Shown: piece after piece, positions 1 to 7,762 of the stretch | Layout: each line of letters starts with the position of its first letter | Numbering within the stretch: position 1 is the stretch's first letter | Assembly: GCA_021780935.1 (NCBI GenBank) | Contig: JAJXXT010000063.1 | Coordinates: forward strand, 1 to 20,455 | DNA length: 20,455 nt | Source of the DNA: Pseudomonadota bacterium | GTDB lineage: Bacteria; Pseudomonadota; Alphaproteobacteria; Acetobacterales; Acetobacteraceae | Direction: 5' to 3' | Notes under the pieces: generated by a model | Database searches by the model: none | What the model saw: the letters and a program-made list of their open reading frames with translations, nothing else | What the model was told of the DNA's origin: nothing | Position numbers and translations under genes: made by a program

Positions 1-535
<535 letters not shown>

Positions 536-545
536 GGCGACAGCC

Positions 546-1532
546 TCACGCCGGCACCATCGTTTCGACGGGCGCATTGATGCACGCCGCCTCGTGCCCC
601 TCCGCCATCGGCCGCAACGACGGCACCTCCGCCTGGCACGGCCCGGTCGCGAAGACGCAGCGCGGATGGAAGCGGCACCCCCGCGGCAGGTCGAACGGCG
701 GCGGCACCGTGCCCTCGATCGCGAGCAGCCGCTCGCGCGTCTCCTCGACGCGCGGGATGCTGCCGAGCAGCCCCAGCGTGTAGGGATGCTGCGGATCGTC
801 GAAGATCGAGGCCGTCGGCGCTTTCTCGACCACGCGCCCGGCATACATCACGGCGACCTCGTCGGCCATTTCGGCAACGACACCAAGATCGTGCGTGATC
901 AGAATGATCGCCATCCCGGTCTGCGCCTGCAGGTCGCGCAGCAGGTCGAGGATCTGCGCCTGCACCGTCACGTCCAGCGCCGTCGTCGGCTCGTCGGCGA
1001 TCAGCACGTCGGGCGAGCAGGCGAGCGCCATCGCGATCATCACCCGCTGGCGCATACCGCCCGACATCTGGTGCGGATACTCGTCGAGGCGGCGTTCGGC
1101 GGCGGGGATGCGCACCTTGTCCAGCGCCGCGATCGCGCGCCGGCGCAGCGCGTCGTGCGAGGTGCCCTTCTCGTGCGCGCGCATCGCCTCGATGATCTGC
1201 GAGCCGATGGTGAACACCGGGTTGAGGCTGGTCATCGGCTCCTGGAAGATCATCGCGATCCGCCGCCCGCGCAGCTGGCGCATCTGTGCGTCCGGCAGCG
1301 TCAGCAGGTCGCGTCCGTCGAGCCTGACCCGCCCCGCAGCGACGATCCCCGGCTGCGGCACCAGCCGCATCACCGACAGCGACAGGATCGATTTGCCGCA
1401 GCCGCTCTCGCCCACGATCCCGAGCGTACGCCCGCGCGCGACCGACAGCGACACGCCGTCCACCGCCGCGACCGCCCCGCCGCGGCCGCGAAACACCGTC
1501 CGCAGTTCCTCGATCTCCAGCAGCGCTGTCAC
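546..1532 (-). CDS. Peptide/nickel-type ABC transporter ATPase, DppD-like
   Basis: A complete 328-residue ATPase of the oligopeptide/dipeptide/nickel importer family. Walker A GESGCGKS is at 41-48, the Q-loop block QEPMTSLNP at about 97-105, the signature SGGMRQR at 157-163, Walker B with catalytic Glu (DVLIADE) at 175-181, then the H-loop LITHDLG. The C-terminal extension with a Cys/His-containing segment (CRFHPRC...C) is the one typical of this subfamily. The start is GTG at 1532 with only a weak GGGA-type ribosome site. The gene lies 74 bases downstream of the MATE gene and 10 bases upstream of the DppF-like gene, so the ATPases are probably cotranscribed. No matching permease or binding-protein gene precedes them; these presumably lie beyond the left edge. 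It is a paralogue of the ATPase at 12712-13716. Confidence 0.94.
   Translation of the reverse strand: MTALLEIEELRTVFRGRGGAVAAVDGVSLSVARGRTLGIVGESGCGKSILSLSVMRLVPQPGIVAAGRVRLDGRDLLTLPDAQMRQLRGRRIAMIFQEPMTSLNPVFTIGSQIIEAMRAHEKGTSHDALRRRAIAALDKVRIPAAERRLDEYPHQMSGGMRQRVMIAMALACSPDVLIADEPTTALDVTVQAQILDLLRDLQAQTGMAIILITHDLGVVAEMADEVAVMYAGRVVEKAPTASIFDDPQHPYTLGLLGSIPRVEETRERLLAIEGTVPPPFDLPRGCRFHPRCVFATGPCQAEVPSLRPMAEGHEAACINAPVETMVPA
1215..1259. repeat. Paralogue repeat copy B1 (45 identical bases, partner 13390-13434)
   Basis: This segment encodes the Q-loop block ([12 protein letters not shown]) of the left DppD-like ATPase. It is identical base for base to 13390-13434 in the right DppD-like ATPase, with mismatches immediately on both sides. 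The two copies form a direct repeat about 12.2 kb apart. The identity is best explained by conserved protein sequence and strong codon bias. Confidence 0.8.
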
Positions 1533-1606
1533 GTGATCCCAGGGCTCCGTTGCGCGCGCCGACTGTCGGCCAGGGCGCCTGCCCGGTCAAGCGAACGCCA
1601 GCCGGC

Positions 1607-2959
1607 TCAGCGCGCCTCGCGCAGCAGGCGGAAGAACCGCGTCGAGAGCAGTGCCGCCGCCACCGTGAGCCCGGCGATGATGCCGATCCACAACCCCGAG
1701 AGCCCGACGCCGAGCGGAAAGGCCAGCACGTAGCCGAGCGGCAGGCCGACGCACCAGTAGCTGAACCCGGTGATCGCCACCGGCACGCGCGCGTCGCGCA
1801 GGCCGCGCAGCGCACCGATCGAGGTCACCTGCAGCCCGTCGGAAAGCTGGAAGATCGCCGCCAGGCGCAGCAGCACGACGGAGGTCGCGACCACGCCCGC
1901 ATCCACCGTGTAGAGCCCGGCCAGGAGCCGCGGCACCGTCAGCATCAGGCACGCCGCCAGCGCCTGGCTCGTCAGCGCCAACCCCATCCCAGCCAGTGCC
2001 GCCCGCCGCGCACCGTCGCGGTCGCGCGCGCCCATGGCCTGGCCGACCCGCACCGTCGTCGCGATGCCGAGGCCGAGCGGCACCATGAAGCTGATCGAGC
2101 CGAGGTTCAGCACCACCTGGTATGCGCCCGCCGCGACCGCGCCGAACCGCGCCGCCAGCAGCCCCGAGGCGCTGAACAGCCCGACCTCCAGCAGCACCGA
2201 GCCGGCCATCGGGATGCCCAGGTGCAGCAGTTCCGCCACCTCGGCGCCGCGCGGCCAGAGCCTGCCGCCGGCACCGAGCCGCCGCCGCGCCAGCCAGACG
2301 ATGCCGACCCCGACCACGGTATCGACCCAGGTCACCACCGTCTCCGCCAGCCCCGCGCCGCGCGCGCCCAGCGCCGGCAGCCCGAAGCCGCCATACATCA
2401 GCACCCAACCGACCGGCACCAGTTGCACCAGCCCCAGCACGCCGATCGCGAGCGTCGGGCGGGTCCAGCCGCAGCCTTCCCACAAGCCGCGGCATGCCAG
2501 CAGCACCCCCAGCGCGGGCAGCGCGAAGGCGGCCGAGCGCGCTACCCCGACCGCTCCCCCGCGCAGCCCGCCAGCCACGCCCGCGCCCGCGATCAGCAGC
2601 GGCGCGGACCACCACAGCAGCGCCGCGAGCAGGCAGCCGGCGAGCACCCCGATCCAGCCCGCGGCGGCAAAGACCGGCCCGATCCCGGCGAGATCGCCCG
2701 CCCCGCGCCGGTGCGCGACACTGGGCGCGACCGCCATCTGGATGCCCATCAGCCCCATCAGCCCGAGGCTCCACACCCCGGTGCCGACGCCGACCGCGCC
2801 CAGCACCTCCGGCCCGAGATGCCCGCCGAGCACGACCAGCGCCGTGTTCTGGCCGACGATCGCGAGCTGGCCGAGCACGATCGGCAGCGCCAGCCGAAGC
2901 GTCGCCGCCAGCTGCGCGCGTGCCGCCCTGCGCCTTCCCAGAGCGGCCGCGCCGCTCAG
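1607..2959 (-). CDS. MATE-family multidrug/solute efflux protein with apparent CTG start
   Basis: An inner-membrane cation-coupled antiporter of the MATE (NorM/DinF) family. The frame shows a long series of hydrophobic helices beginning RLALPIVLGQLAIV, typical of MATE helix 1, and continues with Gly/Ala/Leu-rich segments to the stop at 1607. Read from the CTG at 2959 it has 450 residues, the usual family length. The start is odd. Upstream of helix 1 there is no in-frame ATG, GTG or TTG until about 220 bases inside the RraA gene. The CTG overlaps the RraA stop as CTGA, with GGCGAG a few bases upstream. The first internal canonical start (GTG at the IVLGQ valine) would cut into helix 1. The frame also stays open far into RraA, which I treat as a shadow. 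Translational coupling from RraA at a CTG is my preferred reading; a sequencing error near 2960 is the alternative. The family call is firm, the start is not. Confidence 0.88.
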   Translation of the reverse strand: MSGAAALGRRRAARAQLAATLRLALPIVLGQLAIVGQNTALVVLGGHLGPEVLGAVGVGTGVWSLGLMGLMGIQMAVAPSVAHRRGAGDLAGIGPVFAAAGWIGVLAGCLLAALLWWSAPLLIAGAGVAGGLRGGAVGVARSAAFALPALGVLLACRGLWEGCGWTRPTLAIGVLGLVQLVPVGWVLMYGGFGLPALGARGAGLAETVVTWVDTVVGVGIVWLARRRLGAGGRLWPRGAEVAELLHLGIPMAGSVLLEVGLFSASGLLAARFGAVAAGAYQVVLNLGSISFMVPLGLGIATTVRVGQAMGARDRDGARRAALAGMGLALTSQALAACLMLTVPRLLAGLYTVDAGVVATSVVLLRLAAIFQLSDGLQVTSIGALRGLRDARVPVAITGFSYWCVGLPLGYVLAFPLGVGLSGLWIGIIAGLTVAAALLSTRFFRLLREAR

Positions 2960-3651
2960 TGGATCTCGCCGGACTGTTTCAACGCCGCGGCCATCTTCTT
3001 CGCGTTGAAGCCCTTGGCCCTCGCCATGTCGAGGATCACCTTCTCGCGCCGCGACACCAGGTCGATCGCTGCCGGCAGCCGGGTCACGCAGTCCGCGGGG
3101 ATCACCACCGCACCGTGATAATCGGCGTGGATCACGTCGTCGTGGTGGGCGTGCATGCCCATCACGTTCACCTCGCACATCATCTGCACCATGTGCACAT
3201 GCGCATGGCTCGGCGCCACCGCGCGGCCGATGATCTGAAAGCCCGGCGCCCACATGTCGAGGTCGCGGAAGCTGCCATCGGTGACGCAGCCGGCGACCCC
3301 AAGCGCCTTGTGCACGGTGCTCTGCACCTCGCCCCAGAACGCGCCGAACCCCGGCTGGTCGTCGAGGTCCTGGATCACCGCGATGGTCGGCATCGCCGCC
3401 GCCTCGACATAGGCATACCAGTCCTCGCGCGCCGGGATCGGCCCGCGCGGCTTCTCCTTGGAGCGGATCAGTCCGGTCCGCGCCAGGCCCACGATCGGCG
3501 GCAGCTTGCGGTCGAAACAGACCATCGGTGCCGTGGTGAACCCCATCGCGCGCCGCTCCGGCGCCACGATCTCGAGCCCGTTGCAGATCGTGGGCGTGTC
3601 CCATTGCCGCAACGCCTCGAGGTCCGCGCGCGTGAACAAAGGCTTCGCCAT
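2956..3651 (-). CDS. RraA-family protein (HMG/CHA aldolase-like)
   Basis: A 231-residue RraA-fold protein. Members include 4-hydroxy-4-methyl-2-oxoglutarate/4-carboxy-4-hydroxy-2-oxoadipate aldolases, oxaloacetate decarboxylases and RNase E regulators. The family core is visible: GAFWGEV near 103-109, then GCVTDGSFRD near 121-130. The Arg and Asp of that block (R129, D130) match the substrate- and metal-binding residues of the aldolases. The C-terminal HADYHGAVVIPADC matches the usual AD-x-DGVVVVP block. A His-rich stretch (SHAHVHM, then GMHAHHDD, about 148-172) is unusual. The ATG at 3651 is chosen because GGGAGGA lies just upstream; the frame also opens earlier at 3720 without support. The stop overlaps the MATE start. 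It is divergent from the racemase gene. Aldolase or decarboxylase on an oxo-dicarboxylate is likely, but the substrate is unknown. Confidence 0.9.
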   Translation of the reverse strand: MAKPLFTRADLEALRQWDTPTICNGLEIVAPERRAMGFTTAPMVCFDRKLPPIVGLARTGLIRSKEKPRGPIPAREDWYAYVEAAAMPTIAVIQDLDDQPGFGAFWGEVQSTVHKALGVAGCVTDGSFRDLDMWAPGFQIIGRAVAPSHAHVHMVQMMCEVNVMGMHAHHDDVIHADYHGAVVIPADCVTRLPAAIDLVSRREKVILDMARAKGFNAKKMAAALKQSGEIH

Positions 3652-3722
3652 CGTCTTCCTCCCGTTCCGAGTTCGCGCCACCATGCCGTGTCGACACGCA
3701 TTCGCCAACCGGAGGACCACGC
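3652..3722. promoter_or_regulatory. Divergent intergenic region, RraA/racemase
   Basis: These 71 bases separate two divergently transcribed genes and must carry the control elements of both unless promoters lie inside the genes. Strong ribosome sites are visible at both ends: GGGAGGA for RraA and GGAGGA for the racemase. The only other clear structure is the 12-base palindrome at 3687-3698. I could not find a convincing -35/-10 pair on either strand. Confidence 0.6.
3687..3698. promoter_or_regulatory. 12-base perfect palindrome, candidate operator
   Basis: CGTGTCGACACG reads the same on both strands and sits near the middle of the 71-base divergent gap. A two-fold symmetric site there is the expected target of a dimeric regulator controlling both genes. 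No regulator gene is present in the window to assign to it, and a 12-base GC-rich palindrome can occur by chance. Confidence 0.4.
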
Positions 3723-4517
3723 ATGGCCAACGCCGGCAAACGACGGGACTTCGCGCCAGAGAGCGGCATCGCAGCGGTCGGGGGCATCGCGCGGGCCCGG
3801 GGCATCGCCGCCGGCGGCAAGGCCGTCTATGGCGCGCCGCTTGGCATCCTCATGCTCGAGGCACGCTTCCCGCGCATCCCCGGCGACATGGGCAACGCCA
3901 CCACCTGGCCGTTCCCCGTCCTCTACCGCGTCGTGCGCGGCGCCTCGCCGGAGCGCGTCGTGCTCGACGGTGCCGCTGGCTTGCTCGATGCTTTCGTCGC
4001 CGCCGCGCGCGACCTCGTCGCGCAGGGCGCCGAGGCGATCACCACCAACTGCGGCTTCCTGTCGATCTACCAGCGCGAGTTGGCCGCTTCGGTCGGCGTG
4101 CCGGTCGCCACCTCCTCGCTGATGCAGGTCCCCTGGGTGCAGGCGACGCTGCCACCGCGCCAGCGCGTCGGCGTCCTCACCGTCAGCAAATCAACCCTCA
4201 CGCCAGCCCATCTCGCCGCCGCGAACGTGCCGCTCGACACCCCGGTCGAGGGCACCGAGAACGGCCGCGAGTTCTTCCGCGTCCTGATCAAGGCCGAGCA
4301 GACCGACATGGACATCGACGCCGCCGAGGCCGACATCGTCGCGGCCGGCCGCGCCCTGGTGCGCGCCAATGCGGATATCGGCGCCATCGTCCTCGAATGC
4401 ACCAACATGCCGCCCTACGCCGCGGCGCTGGGCGACGCCCTCGGCCTGCCGGTGTTCGACATCTACTCGATGATCACCTGGTTTCACGCCGGCCTCAGGC
4501 CGCGCGCCTTCGCTTGA
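3723..4517 (+). CDS. Aspartate/glutamate racemase superfamily protein
   Basis: A 264-residue cytoplasmic enzyme of the cofactor-independent, two-cysteine racemase superfamily (Asp/Glu/hydantoin racemases, maleate isomerase, arylmalonate decarboxylase). Both catalytic cysteines are visible: C110 in TTNCGF and C226 in LECTNMPPYA, about 116 residues apart as expected. The PSSNTTME-like N-terminal block that I associate with maleate isomerases is absent, so that specific activity is not supported. The ATG at 3723 has a good GGAGGA ribosome site. It is divergent from RraA, and its last 23 bases overlap the 3' end of the D-amino-acid-dehydrogenase-like gene on the other strand. That neighbour suggests, but does not prove, an amino-acid racemase that supplies or removes a D-amino acid. 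Other superfamily reactions remain possible. Confidence 0.9.
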   Translation: MANAGKRRDFAPESGIAAVGGIARARGIAAGGKAVYGAPLGILMLEARFPRIPGDMGNATTWPFPVLYRVVRGASPERVVLDGAAGLLDAFVAAARDLVAQGAEAITTNCGFLSIYQRELAASVGVPVATSSLMQVPWVQATLPPRQRVGVLTVSKSTLTPAHLAAANVPLDTPVEGTENGREFFRVLIKAEQTDMDIDAAEADIVAAGRALVRANADIGAIVLECTNMPPYAAALGDALGLPVFDIYSMITWFHAGLRPRAFA

Positions 4518-5793
4518 ACCGCGCCGGCGAATAGGGCGCGGGGTCGATCACCGGTTTCGTTCCAGAAACGATATCCGCCACCAGCCGCCCGGTCAGCGCG
4601 CCGGCGGCGAGCCCGATATGCCCGTGCCCGAACGCCAGCACGACGCTCGGGCAGTCCCGCGCCGGGCCGATGCAGGGCAGGCTGTCGGGCATCGACGGCC
4701 GATGCCCCATCCAGGTCTTCACCCGCGCCGCCGGCAGCTCGCGCGGCAGGCCGGGAAAGGTGCGCAGCGCCACCTGCCGCAGCACCTCGGCGCGCTTCCA
4801 GTTCGGCGCCGCCGCGAGCCCAGCGATCTCCACCTGCCCGGCGACGCGCAGCGCCCCGGCGATCGGCGTCGCCACCATCTTGCCGTCGCTCGGCATCACC
4901 GGAATGCGCGGCCCGCTCTCGGGATCGAGGATCGCCACGTGGTAGCCGCGTTCGGTCTCCAGCGGCACCCGGCTGCCCACCGCGCGCGCCAGCGCCTTGG
5001 ACCGCGCGCCCGCCGCGATCACCGCCGCGTCGCAGGCGATCGGCTCGCCATCGGTCTCGACCCCGCGCAGCTTGCGCCCGATCCGCGCAAACCCCGTCGC
5101 CCGGCGCCGCAGCCGTACCGCGCCCCGCTGCTCGGCGAGCGCCACCAGGGCCGCGACATAGGCGCCGGGGTCGGCGCAATAGGCGCCCTCCTCCACCAGC
5201 ACGCCGAAGCCGTAGCGCCGGTCCAACTCCGGAACGCGCTGATGCAGCTCGCCGGCGTCGAGCTCCAGCCACCGCACGCCCTGCTCGGCGCGGATCTTCC
5301 AGGTTTCCGCCTCGGCCTCGAAATCGGCCCGGCGCGGGAAGACGTACATCAGCCCGGTGCGGCGCACGAGCGGCGCCACCCCCGCCTCCTCGGCCAGCGC
5401 CAGGTGCCGCTCGGGGCAATCGGCGACCAGGGGGCGCATCGCCGCGGCGATGCGCCGCACCCGCTTCCAGTCGCGCCCCGCCGCCGAGAAGCGCCGCAGC
5501 CAGGGCAGCGCGCGCGGCAGGTAGCTCCAGCGGATGGTCAGCGGCCCCAGCGGGTCCATCAGCCAGCCCGGCACCTTCGCCCGGACGCCCGGCTGCGTCA
5601 CCGGGATCACCGAGGACGGGCTCAGCCAGCCGCCATTGCCGTAGCTCGCCGCCTGCTCGCCCCCCGCCTCGCCCGGGTCGAGGATCGTCACCTCGTGCCC
5701 GTCGCGCAGCAGCTCCACCGCCGTCACCGCCCCTACGATTCCGGCTCCGATCACGACAACGTGCATCTTCCCCCGCGCCCTGCGACGCGCCAC
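4495..5793 (-). CDS. FAD-dependent D-amino-acid dehydrogenase-like oxidoreductase (DadA family)
   Basis: A 432-residue protein of the DAO/DadA family, which deaminates D-amino acids to 2-oxo acids using FAD and passes electrons to the respiratory chain. The N-terminal dinucleotide fold VVVIGAGIVG (about 12-21) is followed by an acidic ILDPGEAGG strand end and ASYGNGG. The C-terminus has the FAD-closing block GHGHIGLAAGALTGRLVADIVSG. Two starts are possible: GTG at 5793, with GGGAGG six bases upstream, or ATG at 5766, which gives 423 residues and starts directly at the FAD strand but has a purine run almost touching it. I list the GTG. Glycine- or sarcosine-oxidase-like activity cannot be excluded. 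The 3' end overlaps the racemase gene on the opposite strand by 23 bases, and the 5' end lies 29 bases from the divergent NIPSNAP gene. Confidence 0.9.
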   Translation of the reverse strand: MARRRARGKMHVVVIGAGIVGAVTAVELLRDGHEVTILDPGEAGGEQAASYGNGGWLSPSSVIPVTQPGVRAKVPGWLMDPLGPLTIRWSYLPRALPWLRRFSAAGRDWKRVRRIAAAMRPLVADCPERHLALAEEAGVAPLVRRTGLMYVFPRRADFEAEAETWKIRAEQGVRWLELDAGELHQRVPELDRRYGFGVLVEEGAYCADPGAYVAALVALAEQRGAVRLRRRATGFARIGRKLRGVETDGEPIACDAAVIAAGARSKALARAVGSRVPLETERGYHVAILDPESGPRIPVMPSDGKMVATPIAGALRVAGQVEIAGLAAAPNWKRAEVLRQVALRTFPGLPRELPAARVKTWMGHRPSMPDSLPCIGPARDCPSVVLAFGHGHIGLAAGALTGRLVADIVSGTKPVIDPAPYSPARFKRRRAA

Positions 5794-5822
5794 GATACGC
5801 CTCCCGCAGAAGGAGGAAACCC

Positions 5823-6149
5823 ATGATCATCGAGATGCGCGTCTATCGTTGCGTGCCCGGCCGCCTGCCCGACCTGCTCGCCCGCTTTCGCGAGCACACG
5901 CTGCGCATCTGGGACCAGCACGGCATCCGCCAGGCCGGCTTCTTCACCACCCTGATCGGCGAGAGTAACCAGGAGCTGACCTATTTCCTGGCCTGGGAGA
6001 GTCTGGCCGAGCGCGAGAAGAAATGGGCCGCCTTCCAGTCTGACCCGGTCTGGATCGAGACCCGCGCCAAGACCGAGGCCAACGGCCAGATCGTCGCCAA
6101 CATCGTCACCCAGCTCCTCGCCCCGACCGATTTCTCGGCGGTCCGCTAG
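5823..6149 (+). CDS. NIPSNAP-family protein
   Basis: A 108-residue small soluble protein of the NIPSNAP / dimeric alpha-beta-barrel type. The start IIEMRVYRCVPGRLPDLLARFREHT and the central LTYFLAWESLAEREKKWAAFQSDP are characteristic of the family. Biochemical roles in bacteria are poorly defined, and members often sit beside catabolic oxidoreductases. The ATG at 5823 has a textbook AAGGAGG ribosome site. The gene ends one base before the GTG of the MDR oxidoreductase, so the two are almost certainly cotranscribed and may act on the same compound. No catalytic residue can be assigned from sequence. Confidence 0.9.
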   Translation: MIIEMRVYRCVPGRLPDLLARFREHTLRIWDQHGIRQAGFFTTLIGESNQELTYFLAWESLAEREKKWAAFQSDPVWIETRAKTEANGQIVANIVTQLLAPTDFSAVR

Positions 6150-6150
6150 C

Positions 6151-7173
6151 GTGTCCGCGATCCGCCGCTGGACGCTGCCCGAACTGGGCGGCGTCCAGCG
6201 GCTCACCCTCACCGAGGCAGCGCGCCCGGTGCTCGGCCCGCGCCAGGTGCGCGTCGGCGTGCGCGCCTGCTCGCTCAACTACCGCGACCTTTCCGTCGTC
6301 CGCGGCGCCTATGGGCGTGGCGGCGTGCGCGCCAACCTCGTTCCGCTCTCCGACGGTGCGGGCGAGGTGCTCGAGGTCGGCACCGAGGTGACGCGCTGGC
6401 GCCCCGGCGCGCGCGTCGGCGCGATCTTCATGCAGCGCTGGATCGCCGGCGAGATCACGCCGCAGGCCGCCGCCTCCGCCCTCGGCGGCGCCATCGACGG
6501 CATGCTCGCCGACGAAGTGGTGCTCGACGAGGCGGGGCTCGTTGCGATCCCGGACCATCTCTCCTACGCCGAGGCGGCCTGCCTGCCCTGCGCGGCCGTC
6601 ACCGCCTGGCACGCCCTGGTCGGCCACGCTTGCCTGCGGCCCGGCGAGACCGTGCTGGTTCTGGGCTCGGGCGGTGTCTCCATCTTCGCACTGCAATTCG
6701 CCCGCATGATGGGTGCGCGGGTCATCGCCACTTCCGCCGCGGAGACGAAGCTCGCCCGCCTGCGCTCGATGGGCGCCGAGACCACGATCAATTACCGCAC
6801 GACGCCCGACTGGCAGGACGCCGTGCTCGCGGCGACGCAGGGACGGGGCGTCGATGCGGTCGTCGAAGTCGGCGGCGCGGGCACCCTCGCCCGCTCCATC
6901 CAGTCCGTCCGCCTCGGCGGCTCCATCGCCCTCATCGGCGTGCTGACCGAGGGCGCAACCATCGACCCGACGCCTCTCATGCGCCGCTCCATCCGCCTCG
7001 GCGGCATCTATGTCGGCTCGCGCGCCATGTTCGAGGCGATGAACGCCGCCATCGCCGCCAACGCGCTGCGCCCGCTGATCGACGCCAGCTTCCCCTTCGG
7101 ACGCGCCCCCGATGCCTACCGCCACCTCATCGCGGCCCAGCACATGGGCAAGGTCGTCATAACGAACCCGTAA
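6151..7173 (+). CDS. Zinc-independent MDR alcohol dehydrogenase / quinone-oxidoreductase-like protein
   Basis: A 340-residue NAD(P)-dependent medium-chain dehydrogenase/reductase. The N-terminal GroES-like domain carries SLNYRD (41-46) and VPLSDGAGEV (64-73). The Rossmann domain carries VLVLGSGGVSIFA near 168-180, followed by the coenzyme segment GARVIATSAAETK. The cysteine of zinc alcohol dehydrogenases is replaced at the NYRD position and the four-cysteine structural-zinc lobe is missing. This points to quinone-oxidoreductase or enoyl-reductase-like chemistry rather than classical alcohol oxidation. The start is GTG at 6151, one base after the NIPSNAP stop, with no ribosome site of its own beyond the upstream coding end, so coupled translation is likely. 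It ends 38 bases before the convergent OsmC gene. Confidence 0.92.
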   Translation: MSAIRRWTLPELGGVQRLTLTEAARPVLGPRQVRVGVRACSLNYRDLSVVRGAYGRGGVRANLVPLSDGAGEVLEVGTEVTRWRPGARVGAIFMQRWIAGEITPQAAASALGGAIDGMLADEVVLDEAGLVAIPDHLSYAEAACLPCAAVTAWHALVGHACLRPGETVLVLGSGGVSIFALQFARMMGARVIATSAAETKLARLRSMGAETTINYRTTPDWQDAVLAATQGRGVDAVVEVGGAGTLARSIQSVRLGGSIALIGVLTEGATIDPTPLMRRSIRLGGIYVGSRAMFEAMNAAIAANALRPLIDASFPFGRAPDAYRHLIAAQHMGKVVITNP

Positions 7174-7211
7174 GCAGCGGCGGGCGCATCACGCCCTGCG
7201 CGGGCCTGCGA

Positions 7212-7655
7212 TCATTTCAGCACCCGCCCGTCCGGCGCACGCACCGTCACGCTGAAGGGAATCCCCGCGCGCACGCTCTGCGAGACGGTGCAGAAATCCT
7301 CGAAGCCCGCCAGCGCCCGCTGCAGATGCCCGAGCGTCTCCGGCGCCGTCCCCAGCGTCATCTCGACCGCCATCCCGAGGATGCGCAGCCGCCCCTTGTC
7401 GCTGCGCCCGACCTCGCAGGTGACGCTGGTGGCGAGCGCGCCGGGATCCTCCTTGTACTTGTTGATCGCGAACACCAGGCTCGACGACAGGCAGTTCGCG
7501 ACCGCCGCCGCCAGGAACTGCGACGGCGACGGCCCCGTCCCCTCGCCGAGCGGCGCCGGCTCGTCGCCCAGCGCCGCCTCGATCCCGGGCCCGAAATCGA
7601 CGACGAAACGATACCGTTCCTGCCTGGTGACGGTCACGCGCACTGTCTCGCTCAT
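7212..7655 (-). CDS. OsmC-family peroxiredoxin-like protein
   Basis: A 147-residue OsmC/Ohr-fold protein. Family members reduce organic hydroperoxides through two cysteines. The first lies in AAVANCLSSSL (C55) and the second in EDFCTVSQSV (C122), the expected spacing and contexts. The GPSPSQFLAAA segment before the first Cys is also typical. The ATG at 7655 is chosen over an upstream frame opening because GGAGGGAG lies directly before it. The gene is on the same strand as the molybdenum hydroxylase subunits, 107 bases downstream of the FAD subunit. That gap holds a short GGCCG/CGGCC hairpin and a weak CATATT-type -10 candidate, so it may have its own promoter. A role in clearing peroxide generated by the flavin and molybdenum oxidoreductases is inference. 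OsmC-like proteins without proven peroxidase activity also exist. Confidence 0.92.
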   Translation of the reverse strand: MSETVRVTVTRQERYRFVVDFGPGIEAALGDEPAPLGEGTGPSPSQFLAAAVANCLSSSLVFAINKYKEDPGALATSVTCEVGRSDKGRLRILGMAVEMTLGTAPETLGHLQRALAGFEDFCTVSQSVRAGIPFSVTVRAPDGRVLK

Positions 7656-7762
7656 CGCACTCCCTCCGGAACCCTGGCACCGCGCCAAATATGCCACGCC
7701 CCCCGCACCGGCCGAAACCGGCCAGCGCGGAGGGCGCTCAGACCCAGGCCGTCGTCGCGGCG

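Noticed and set aside
2960..3820. Upstream extension of the MATE frame through the RraA gene to an ATG at 3820 (737 codons)
   Set aside because: The extra residues are Arg/Gly/Ala-rich shadow sequence. The RraA gene in the other frame has clear motifs and a strong ribosome site.
1550..4122. Long plus-strand frames opposite MATE and RraA
   Set aside because: Pro/Arg/His-rich shadow translations without recognisable domains; the minus-strand genes explain the region.
3723..4517. Maleate isomerase of a nicotinate pathway
   Set aside because: The two-cysteine fold fits the superfamily, but the N-terminal block expected for maleate isomerase is missing and no other nicotinate-pathway gene is recognisable.
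7174..7211. Possible bidirectional terminator between the convergent MDR and OsmC genes
   Set aside because: Only a 5-base-pair GGGCG/CGCCC stem with a five-base loop and no T-tract on either strand; competing pairings are equally good.
7656..7762. GGCCG/CGGCC hairpin between the FAD subunit gene and OsmC as a terminator
   Set aside because: A five-base-pair stem without a U-tract on the transcribed strand; common by chance in DNA this GC-rich.
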